From assembly GCA_900553405.1 (NCBI GenBank), contig USDF01000063.1:1-6510 (forward strand): a stretch of DNA of 6,510 bases, given 5' to 3'. The stretch is from an uncultured Clostridium sp. (GTDB taxonomy: Bacteria > Bacillota > Clostridia > TANB77 > CAG-508). The position numbers and the translations under genes are program-made. Below the pieces are notes generated by a model. The model ran no database searches. It was not told the DNA's origin and was given only the letters and a program-made list of their open reading frames with translations. Each line of letters begins with the position of its first letter. The stretch's first letter is position 1. Below are positions 1-5,305 of the stretch, piece after piece.

Positions 1-1
1 T

Positions 2-30
2 ATTTTAACAATACTTTACTTGTTAGTCAA
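2..30 (-). promoter_or_regulatory. Leftward sigma-A promoter for a gene beyond the left edge
   Basis: Read on the minus strand there is TTGACT (25-30), a 17-bp spacer and TAAAAT (2-7). A TG one base upstream of the -10 makes it an extended -10. The match to the housekeeping consensus and the exact spacing make it likely real, but the start point lies outside the window. A dyad TAACAA-N8-TTGTTA (6-11 and 20-25) sits in the spacer and runs into both elements, so it could be an operator. The rest of 1-129 shows no G+C-rich terminator for the upstream minus-strand gene. Confidence 0.6.
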
Positions 31-129
31 TACTTTTTTCTATTTTTCTTTCATACGTTTTTATGAATTTTAGATTTGTATTTAATTTATTTCAAAATTA
101 CTATTAACAAATTAAAATTTTAGCATGTA

Positions 130-435
130 TTAATATACCTTTTTCATAACTATCTCTACAATGTCTGAAACATACTCACCTATTACAGGAACATTTAATG
201 TTACTATCTTCTGTAAAATCCATACAAGTATTGCTGTTATTAATGTTACTCCTATACCTATTCCTATACCTCTTGAAATACCTGAAATTAGATTTACTAC
301 TAATAATTTTTTTCTATTTCCCAACAACTGGCTAATCTCTATAATATTACTTTTTAACAAATTTCTATTTAAATTGTCTATTTGATCTATTAAAATACTC
401 TCTTTCTCTTTTTCTTTTTTCTTTCTTTCAAACAT
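130..435 (-). CDS. Small DUF5665-like membrane protein
   Basis: This 101-residue protein has a highly charged, Lys/Glu-rich N-terminus (residues 2-12), then a predicted amphipathic stretch. A single glycine-rich hydrophobic segment covers about residues 47-77 (around SRGIGIGIG and TAILVWIL). It ends with LNVPVIGEYVSDIVEIV, which resembles the conserved end of DUF5665 proteins (typically LNLPVIGDFIAEIV). The family is common in Firmicutes and has no established function; a single-pass membrane protein with a cytoplasmic charged head is inferred. The start is odd: the ATG directly follows the U-tract of a terminator hairpin. The only SD-like sequence (AGGGTG) lies in that hairpin's 3' arm, so translation may be weak or controlled. 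No better in-frame start with an SD was seen. The UPF0182 gene lies 57 nt upstream on the same strand. Confidence 0.85.
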   Translation of the reverse strand: MFERKKKEKEKESILIDQIDNLNRNLLKSNIIEISQLLGNRKKLLVVNLISGISRGIGIGIGVTLITAILVWILQKIVTLNVPVIGEYVSDIVEIVMKKVY

Positions 436-469
436 AAAAATACACCCTTTATATTTAGGGTGTATTTTT
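436..469 (-). terminator. Rho-independent terminator after the UPF0182 gene
   Basis: Perfect 13-bp inverted repeat, AAAAATACACCCT (436-448) and AGGGTGTATTTTT (457-469), with an 8-nt loop. The eight inner pairs include the G+C-rich core. On the minus strand it begins 23 nt after the UPF0182 stop and ends in five U, immediately followed by the ATG of the next gene. Because it is flanked by A and T runs it could also work on the plus strand, but no plus-strand gene precedes it. Confidence 0.8.
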
Positions 470-492
470 TTTATGAAATTATACTTTATTTT

Positions 493-3357
493 TTATATTT
501 CATTTACTATCAAATTATTTTCTTCATTTATTAAAGTATTCGTAGTATTTTTTCTATTTTCTATTTCATTTTTTGCTTTGTTTTCTTCTACCAATTTTTC
601 TAATTTATTTATTAGTTCCTGTAATTTACTTACGTCTTTGCCCATCATTTCCCAATTGTTGCTTTCGTTTGAATTTGTTAAGTTATTGTTTGCATTTATT
701 ATTGTATTTATCAAATCATCTATTGTGTCTGTATTTTCTACTTCAATGTCAACAGCTTGTTTAGAAACTAAGTTAGTTAACGCTTGTTTTAAAGTATCTC
801 CTATTGCAACTTTATTTCCTGATGCAACTATTACTTTTTTTAGTGTTGGTAGTGAATCTTTTTCATTAATATATTGAGTATATATTGGCTCTACATATAA
901 AACTGTATCATCTAATGGAACAAGTACCATGTTCTTAATTATTTTTATTCCATTTACATTTAATGATTCTAATTCTTTTACAATTCTTTCATCTTGTGAC
1001 AATTGTGTGTCTAATTGCATAGGTCCTAATATATTGGTATCTGCTTGATATTTGTATATCGTAAGTTTACTTTTTCCACTAGTATCACAAGTTCCTACTA
1101 AATATGAAATCAAGTTTTGTTTACCTTGTGGTGTATATGGAAGTACTAGTCCTAATTGCTCTTCATCTTCATTTGAAGTTTTAACCATAGTATAATATGG
1201 TTCTATATCTGTTCCAGTTTTAGTTACAACTTTTCCTACATTGTAATTAGCTATTTCCCATATATCATTACTTCTATATAATACATCAGCTTGAACATTA
1301 TGATATCTAGCAATTATATCCGCTTGAATTTCGTATAAGTATTTTGAATATACAAAATGTTCACTTATATCTGCTGGTATTTTTTCTTCTAAGTCCATAA
1401 ATAAATCTGGATAAATATTTTTGTAAGCCATTGCAATTGGATCTGTTCTATCTGTTATATAAAACGAAATTGTTCCATCATAACTGTCTATTAATACTTT
1501 AACTGAATTTCTTATATAATTCAATTCTATTTTGCTTGTAGCACTTTGTCTTATTGTTGTTTTTTGAGAATATGGATAACTGTCAGATATTGTATATGCA
1601 TCTAATACCCATATTATTTTTCCTTCATCATTTACAACTGTGTATGGATTTTCATCATACATTAAATAAGGCATTACTGTTTTAGCTCTTTTTATTATAT
1701 TTCTATTTGTTAGTATTTTACTTTCACTTGTTACGTTTCCTGAAAATGCTAGTTTTAAATCTCCTTCTTTAATCGCAAGTATCATTCTATCTAAGAAATT
1801 TAATTGTAATCCCGCTTCTCCACTATACACATTTTCTGCATTTTCTGCTTCTGCTGAATCTAATATTGGATAATCAAATTCTTTTTTGTCTTTACTATTT
1901 ATAACTACGGTGTCGTTTGTTTGTGTTCCAAAGTAAATTCTTGGTTCTGTTATAGTAATTGCTTCGTTAGTTTTATCAAAACCCTTTTGCATATGGTTTA
2001 AAGTTCCATTTTCATTTGTAGTAGTTGCTGAAGTTATTATCGTACTATAGCCGTGTGTATATTCATAAGTTTTATTATTGTATGTGCCTGTGCTACTTAT
2101 TATCTCTCTTGGTGACAAATACACTAATTTTTCTTCACCATTTATTAAATATTTTCCTACTTGAGTATCTCTATATGAATAATATCCTTTTGCTGTTTGT
2201 CCATTATTTAAATCCTTTAAAACAATGTCATTATTCATAATATTTACATTATTTAATACTTTATCATACTTTGTTATATCTTGACTAGTTATAGTTTCTG
2301 GAGTTTGCATGCTTATTTCTTGTGCATCTATTCCATAAGCATTTTTAGTATATTCTATGTTTGTTTCAATATATTTCTTTTCTTTGTCTAATTCATTTGT
2401 TGTAACAAAAGCTGATTGAAATATAATTAAAGTAAAGAATAGTCCTACTAAGTAAATAGGTACAATTCCTATGCATACTAAAACCTTTTTCTTTTTACCT
2501 TGTTTAAAGTTTTGTATACCTCTATATACAGAGAAAATCATAACTAGTGCTAAGACTCTATATCCCCATAATTTAATAATTACATCTGTAAGCCCTGCTC
2601 CATATAAAGAATATGATGTTTCTTCACTTTTTAGAGTTAAGAATTTTTCTGTACCAATATCTTGTGTTTTAATAAATACAAGGCTTGCAAGTAATAATGT
2701 AATTATCATAGCAAATGTTGTAATTTGTTTTATTATCACACTATTTTTTAATGTTTTTCTATCTACTCCATCAAAGAACATATTAAATGTTACAATATAG
2801 TAAATTGCTGTATATATTAATAATGCTATCATTGATATCATAAAATACCAAATTGTAAGTTCTATGAATGGTTTTTGGAATACAAAATAACCTATATCAA
2901 ATCCAAAAATAGGATCTTGAATTCCAAATTGTGCACTATTAAAACATAATAACAATTTTTGCATAATAAAATTTGATGTTACTGCACTTACCAAAACTGC
3001 TACTATAAATGCTATTGATTTGTTTAATAATTTTGGCATTTCTTTGTTTTCTTGTTTAAAAAACTCTTTTAACGCTCTTTTAATTCTTATATTTGTAATA
3101 TATACCATAGAATAAATAATTATAAAGTTAACAATTAATGTTATTGTCATATATTTTACATTTTGCCAAAATGCTGTAATGTATTTTTCGCCTATTTCTA
3201 AAGTTTCTAAATATGTTCCTCTAAATAGTATATATCCAATTACAGAAGAAATAAGTGCTACTATTAGTACAATAAATAACCTTGTTTTACTACTTTTAGT
3301 AATTTTGGCCGTTTTTTGTTTCTTTTCTTCTTTAACTATTTCCTCTTTTTCTTTCAT
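493..3357 (-). CDS. UPF0182 family (COG1615) large membrane protein
   Basis: This 954-residue protein belongs to an uncharacterised family usually of about 900-1000 residues, so it looks complete. After a Lys/Glu-rich cytoplasmic start come about seven hydrophobic segments: residues 27-45, 70-88, 113-132, 167-190, 212-229, 263-280 and 292-317. A large soluble part follows, presumably outside the membrane. Family landmarks are visible: DPIFGFDIGYFVF (148-160), NELDKEKKYIETNIEYTKNAYG (321-342), an RTDPIAMAYKNIYPDLF-like block, YTPQGKQNLISYLVG, and GPMQLDTQLSQD followed by a VLYVEPIY block near residues 750-830. The tail is Asn/Glu-rich and probably coiled or disordered. The start is supported by TTGGAGGT six bases upstream. 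It lies 25 nt after ftsY, so the two are probably cotranscribed. No enzymatic motif was recognised and the biochemical role is unknown. Confidence 0.95.
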   Translation of the reverse strand: MKEKEEIVKEEKKQKTAKITKSSKTRLFIVLIVALISSVIGYILFRGTYLETLEIGEKYITAFWQNVKYMTITLIVNFIIIYSMVYITNIRIKRALKEFFKQENKEMPKLLNKSIAFIVAVLVSAVTSNFIMQKLLLCFNSAQFGIQDPIFGFDIGYFVFQKPFIELTIWYFMISMIALLIYTAIYYIVTFNMFFDGVDRKTLKNSVIIKQITTFAMIITLLLASLVFIKTQDIGTEKFLTLKSEETSYSLYGAGLTDVIIKLWGYRVLALVMIFSVYRGIQNFKQGKKKKVLVCIGIVPIYLVGLFFTLIIFQSAFVTTNELDKEKKYIETNIEYTKNAYGIDAQEISMQTPETITSQDITKYDKVLNNVNIMNNDIVLKDLNNGQTAKGYYSYRDTQVGKYLINGEEKLVYLSPREIISSTGTYNNKTYEYTHGYSTIITSATTTNENGTLNHMQKGFDKTNEAITITEPRIYFGTQTNDTVVINSKDKKEFDYPILDSAEAENAENVYSGEAGLQLNFLDRMILAIKEGDLKLAFSGNVTSESKILTNRNIIKRAKTVMPYLMYDENPYTVVNDEGKIIWVLDAYTISDSYPYSQKTTIRQSATSKIELNYIRNSVKVLIDSYDGTISFYITDRTDPIAMAYKNIYPDLFMDLEEKIPADISEHFVYSKYLYEIQADIIARYHNVQADVLYRSNDIWEIANYNVGKVVTKTGTDIEPYYTMVKTSNEDEEQLGLVLPYTPQGKQNLISYLVGTCDTSGKSKLTIYKYQADTNILGPMQLDTQLSQDERIVKELESLNVNGIKIIKNMVLVPLDDTVLYVEPIYTQYINEKDSLPTLKKVIVASGNKVAIGDTLKQALTNLVSKQAVDIEVENTDTIDDLINTIINANNNLTNSNESNNWEMMGKDVSKLQELINKLEKLVEENKAKNEIENRKNTTNTLINEENNLIVNEI

Positions 3358-3382
3358 TTAATACCTCCAAAATATTTCTATT

Positions 3383-4291
3383 TTAATCTAAGAAAGCATT
3401 TACAAAATCATTGCTATTAAAAATTTCCATATCATCTATTTGTTCACCAACACCAATAAATTTGATTGGTAAATTGTTTTCTTCTACAATTCCTATAGTT
3501 GCTCCACCCTTTGCTGTTCCATCTAATTTTGTTAGTACAAGTCCTGTTATATCTACAGTTTCTTTAAATGCTTTTACTTGCATTATTGCATTTTGACCTG
3601 TTGTTGCATCTAGTACTAATAAAATTTCTTTTGAAGCATTTGGAAGTTCCCTATCTATTACTTTTTTAATTTTTTCTAACTCATCCATTAGGTATTTCTT
3701 ATTATGAAGTCTTCCCGCTGTATCACATATTAAAACATCTGCATTTGTTTCCTTTGCTTTTGCTATTGCATCATATACGACAGATGCAGGATCTGAACCT
3801 TCTTCTTTTTTTACTATATCGCATCCTGCTCTATTTGCCCATACTTCAAGTTGTTCTACAGCTGCTGCTCTAAATGTATCTGCAGCTGCAACTATAACTT
3901 TTTTTCCATCTTTTTTTAGTCTATTAGCCATTTTTCCTATTGAGGTTGTTTTTCCTACTCCATTAACACCTACAACTAATATTACAGATGGCATTGTTTC
4001 TAATTTTAAAGATGAGTCTTCTTTGTCTAATATTTCTTTTATAACATCTTTTAATGCTTGTTTTACTTGTGCCTCTTCTTGTATATTTTCTTTTTTTATT
4101 TTTTCTCTTAATTTTGAAATTATTTTTAAAGATGTTTCTGTTCCAACATCTGACATTATTAGTACTTCTTCTAGTTCTTCTAGTAGTTCTTCATCTACTT
4201 TTCTAAAATTACTAAATACATTATTTATTTTTTCATCAAATGATATTTTTGTTTTATTCAAACCATTTTTTAATTTATCAAAAAAGCCCAT
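3383..4291 (-). CDS. ftsY: Signal recognition particle receptor FtsY
   Basis: SRP-receptor GTPase that docks ribosome-SRP complexes at the membrane for co-translational insertion through SecYEG. It has 302 residues, the compact Gram-positive form without the long acidic A domain of E. coli FtsY. Residues 1-95 form the N domain, with a basic, amphipathic N-terminus (MGFFDKLKNGLNK) that probably contacts lipid and an acidic helix (DEELLEELEEVL, 33-44). The G domain shows all GTPase elements: GVNGVGKTT (108-116), DTFRAAAVEQL (138-148), DTAGR (190-194), TKLDGTAKGG (254-263) and the closing FIGVGEQIDDM (278-288). The last motif favours FtsY over Ffh, as does the absence of an M domain. The start is preceded by GAGGT eight bases upstream and by a strong promoter. 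It is followed by the UPF0182 gene rather than the common smc or ffh neighbours. Confidence 0.98.
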   Translation of the reverse strand: MGFFDKLKNGLNKTKISFDEKINNVFSNFRKVDEELLEELEEVLIMSDVGTETSLKIISKLREKIKKENIQEEAQVKQALKDVIKEILDKEDSSLKLETMPSVILVVGVNGVGKTTSIGKMANRLKKDGKKVIVAAADTFRAAAVEQLEVWANRAGCDIVKKEEGSDPASVVYDAIAKAKETNADVLICDTAGRLHNKKYLMDELEKIKKVIDRELPNASKEILLVLDATTGQNAIMQVKAFKETVDITGLVLTKLDGTAKGGATIGIVEENNLPIKFIGVGEQIDDMEIFNSNDFVNAFLD

Positions 4292-4327
4292 TTTTATACC
4301 TCTTCTCTTGTTTTTATAACTTTATGT

Positions 4328-4356
4328 ATTATATCACGCTTGTTATATTTTGGCAA
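4328..4356 (-). promoter_or_regulatory. Sigma-A promoter of the ftsY operon
   Basis: Minus-strand TTGCCA (4351-4356), 17-bp spacer, TATAAT (4328-4333), ending 36 nt upstream of the ftsY ATG. Spacing is ideal and the -10 is a perfect match. It lies just after the terminator of the previous minus-strand gene, so ftsY starts its own transcription unit. Confidence 0.8.
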
Positions 4357-4377
4357 GAAAAAAGAAATTTAATAAAG

Positions 4378-4414
4378 AAAAGTAAGAGTTTTTAATTGCA
4401 AAACTCTTACTTTT
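4378..4414 (-). terminator. Terminator of the 149-residue orphan gene
   Basis: Perfect 15-bp inverted repeat, AAAAGTAAGAGTTTT (4378-4392) and its complement (4400-4414), with a 7-nt loop. It begins seven bases after the stop of the minus-strand gene and its 3' side is U-rich (TTTTCTTTATT). This insulates ftsY from the upstream unit. The T-run on the other side makes it potentially bidirectional, though no plus-strand gene reaches it. Confidence 0.85.
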
Positions 4415-4421
4415 TACCTTG

Positions 4422-4871
4422 TTAACTAATTTGTACGTAGCAATCCAGAAAATCTGTATCTAAATACACACTTTCGTCCGGCTGGAGAATATGGCGAATA
4501 CGATGCTGATCAAATTTAAGATCATAACCACTAACCGTACCGCTATTTGTTACCCATACTCCATTTAACTTTGTGTAGCATTCAGCACCATAGGCATTAA
4601 AACACATTCCAAAATCGTATTGATGATGAAGTTCCTGAAATACCCGAATGATGCAGTTTGCTTCAGATGGAGCACATCTTTTTATATCGGTAAAACCGGC
4701 CTCTTTAATGCTTTCGAACATTGTTTGCAGAATTTCTCCAAACTGTGGAATTATAAATTCCTTTTCTCCGTCTTTGTCAGTGTAATACGCTTTACCATCG
4801 TGTTCTATAAGGGCATATTTATATAGCCCGATCTCCTGTAATGCAATTTTTTGCTTTTTTGTCAAATTCAT
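4422..4871 (-). CDS. Unrecognised 149-residue protein of atypical composition
   Basis: I do not recognise the family. The protein is soluble-looking, with no signal peptide or membrane segment. It starts with a basic helix (residues 2-14) and a strand-rich stretch (ALIEHDGKAYYTDKDGEKEFIIP, 20-42), followed by a likely helix (43-60). A Cys/His-rich centre (C66, C73, H82, H83, C90, C98) precedes a Trp/Gly-containing strand region (KLNGVWVTNSGTVSGYD) and an acidic C-terminus with H123, H127 and C144. The cysteine spacing does not form a classical zinc motif, but metal binding is possible. The start is well supported by AAGGAGG nine bases upstream. G+C is about 40% against about 27% or less nearby, and it uses codons such as GCC and ACC that neighbours avoid, suggesting horizontal acquisition. 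It has its own promoter, leader hairpin and terminator, so it is monocistronic. Confidence 0.85.
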   Translation of the reverse strand: MNLTKKQKIALQEIGLYKYALIEHDGKAYYTDKDGEKEFIIPQFGEILQTMFESIKEAGFTDIKRCAPSEANCIIRVFQELHHQYDFGMCFNAYGAECYTKLNGVWVTNSGTVSGYDLKFDQHRIRHILQPDESVYLDTDFLDCYVQIS

Positions 4872-4893
4872 TTAACTCAACCTCCTTAAACTT

Positions 4894-4918
4894 TTCTCGG
4901 AGGCCTACCCTCCGAGAA
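4894..4918 (-). promoter_or_regulatory. Leader hairpin with anti-SD arm upstream of the orphan gene
   Basis: Perfect 10-bp inverted repeat (TTCTCGGAGG and CCTCCGAGAA) with a 5-nt loop, ending six nt before the AAGGAGG of the minus-strand gene. The 3' arm contains CCUCC, complementary to the gene's own SD (4881-4887). In the default fold CCUCC is held by the upstream GGAGG arm and the SD is free. If the hairpin opened, CCUCC could mask the SD. No U-run follows it, so it is not a terminator. A second TATAAT (4918-4923) abuts it but would start transcription inside the hairpin. Confidence 0.6.
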
Positions 4919-4959
4919 TTATACAATCTTCCCATTGGGTACAATATAAAACTATATTT

Positions 4960-4988
4960 ATTTTATCATAGTTTCCATAATTATGCAA
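4960..4988 (-). promoter_or_regulatory. Sigma-A promoter of the orphan gene
   Basis: Minus-strand TTGCAT (4983-4988), 17-bp spacer, TAAAAT (4960-4965) with a TG extension one base upstream. It predicts an ~80-nt untranslated leader that contains the complete 4894-4918 hairpin. One copy of the TTATCATA box (4963-4970) overlaps the -10. Confidence 0.6.
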
Positions 4989-5070
4989 CTAATATTTTAT
5001 TTTTTAATTATATGTCTATATTTTTCGTCATTTTTTTGCAAGTCCAAAAAACAGAATTATCATATTTACA

Positions 5071-5110
5071 TTCTACAGAAAGTTATCATACTATGATAAC
5101 TTTTCTAGAA
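5071..5110. repeat. Long dyad, possible operator
   Basis: The centre is a perfect palindrome, GTTATCATACTATGATAAC (5082-5100), extended to 12-bp arms around a single central C at 5091. After a small mismatch it extends further to TTCTA (5071-5075) and TAGAA (5106-5110). A 1-nt loop is poor for an RNA hairpin but ideal for a dimeric repressor site. It lies between the small transcript's terminator and the orphan gene's promoter. The half-site TTATCATA recurs at 5057-5064 and 4963-4970. Confidence 0.55.
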
Positions 5111-5179
5111 TATAAAAAAATTGCAAACCTCGGAAGACTTGCAATTACTGGAGCGGTTAAGCAACAGCTTACGAACCAT
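5105..5179 (-). CDS. Possible 24-codon leader peptide within the small transcript
   Basis: Starting 14 nt into the predicted transcript, an ATG preceded by a weak AAGAGAG opens a 24-codon frame beginning MVRKLLLNRSSNCK and stopping at TAG (5105-5107). The frame runs through the terminator stem and its stop lies past the expected RNA 3' end, so a terminated transcript would carry no stop codon. This geometry is seen in some ribosome-dependent attenuators, but the frame is short enough to be chance. Its peptide matches no family I know. Confidence 0.2.
   Translation of the reverse strand: MVRKLLLNRSSNCKSSEVCNFFIF
5114..5145 (-). terminator. Strong terminator of the small transcript
   Basis: Minus-strand stem of 11 pairs (arms 5135-5145 and 5120-5130; nine Watson-Crick and two G-U pairs) closed by a UCCG tetraloop and followed immediately by a run of U (5114-5119). 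This is a textbook rho-independent terminator. It lies only ~50 nt downstream of a consensus promoter's start point on the same strand. Confidence 0.8.
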
Positions 5180-5193
5180 AACACTCTCTTTCT
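5114..5193 (-). ncRNA. Putative ~80-nt small RNA or attenuated leader
   Basis: A consensus promoter (5200-5228) places +1 at A5193, and the terminator ends near 5114. The predicted RNA has a purine-rich 5' end, AGAAAGAGAGUG. A hairpin follows: GGUU, a CGU bulge, then AAGC-UGUU-GCUU and AACC. Next is an unpaired CGCUCCAGUA containing CUCC, and then the terminator stem. The unpaired CUCC could base-pair with SD sequences, a common sRNA design. The RNA is richer in G+C than its surroundings. I see no match to SRP RNA, tRNA, 6S, T-box or common riboswitch cores. It could instead be an attenuator leader for the minus-strand gene at 4422-4871, whose start codon lies ~320 nt from this +1. Confidence 0.55.
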
Positions 5194-5199
5194 AAAAAC

Positions 5200-5228
5200 A
5201 TTATATATGAATTCTTATTAAATTTCAA
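5200..5228 (-). promoter_or_regulatory. Consensus promoter of the small transcript
   Basis: Minus-strand TTGAAA (5223-5228), exactly 17 bp, TATAAT (5200-5205), with an A at the expected +1 (5193). It differs from the sigma-A consensus by one base. It stands back to back with the plus-strand promoter at 5237-5265, so the two units are divergent. Confidence 0.75.
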
Positions 5229-5236
5229 TGGTAGTA

Positions 5237-5265
5237 TGGAAAATTTTGTTATTCTATAGTATAAT
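5237..5265 (+). promoter_or_regulatory. Promoter of the GDPD-HIT operon
   Basis: TGGAAA (5237-5242), 17-bp spacer, perfect TATAAT (5260-5265). The predicted start near 5272 gives a short leader of about 34 nt containing the SD GAGAGGTG (5291-5298). The -35 is a moderate match. Confidence 0.6.
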
Positions 5266-5273
5266 TTTGTTAT
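5242..5273 (+). repeat. 11-bp direct repeat two helical turns apart
   Basis: AATTTTGTTAT occurs at 5242-5252 and again at 5263-5273, exactly 21 bp apart. One copy lies just inside the -35 and the other overlaps the -10 and start site. The position on one DNA face suggests a possible regulator site, but the sequence is A+T-rich and could be coincidental. Confidence 0.4.
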
Positions 5274-5305
5274 GTAATAGATTCTTTATTGAGAGGTGAT
5301 TATAA

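Larger units (their letters stand above)
4872..5305. other. Regulatory intergenic region between the orphan gene and the GDPD gene
   Basis: This 434-nt gap contains no long gene but is densely structured. From left to right it holds the SD and leader hairpin of the orphan gene, its promoter (4960-4988), a 40-bp dyad (5071-5110), an ~80-nt minus-strand transcript with promoter and terminator (5114-5228), and the divergent plus-strand promoter of the phosphodiesterase gene (5237-5265). Part 4990-5050 is plain T-rich sequence in which I see nothing specific. Confidence 0.7.

Noticed and set aside
161..385. 74-residue plus-strand frame
   Set aside because: It is the antisense shadow of the DUF5665-like gene and has no ribosome binding site.
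473..877. 134-residue plus-strand reading frame
   Set aside because: It lies antisense inside the UPF0182 gene, has a low-complexity Phe/Ser/Leu composition and no SD. It is a shadow of the real gene.
4123..4200. Repeat array in TTCTTCTAG-like sequence
   Set aside because: It is simply the coding sequence of the acidic Glu/Leu-rich helix of FtsY.
4931..4939. CCCATTGGG dyad flanked by TACAAT repeats in the orphan gene leader
   Set aside because: The arms are too short and the repeats too A+T-rich to argue for a specific site.
4422..5193. Type III toxin-antitoxin module (RNA antitoxin plus protein toxin)
   Set aside because: An RNA with a terminator upstream of a gene fits superficially, but the RNA has no tandem repeats and the protein shows no resemblance to ToxN-type toxins.
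5114..5193. SRP RNA, tRNA or T-box
   Set aside because: The conserved SRP apical loop, tRNA cloverleaf and T-box AGGGUGG element are all absent.
4841..5221. 126-residue plus-strand frame in the intergenic region
   Set aside because: It overlaps the orphan gene start antisense, runs through promoters, dyads and a terminator, and has no SD or recognisable domain.
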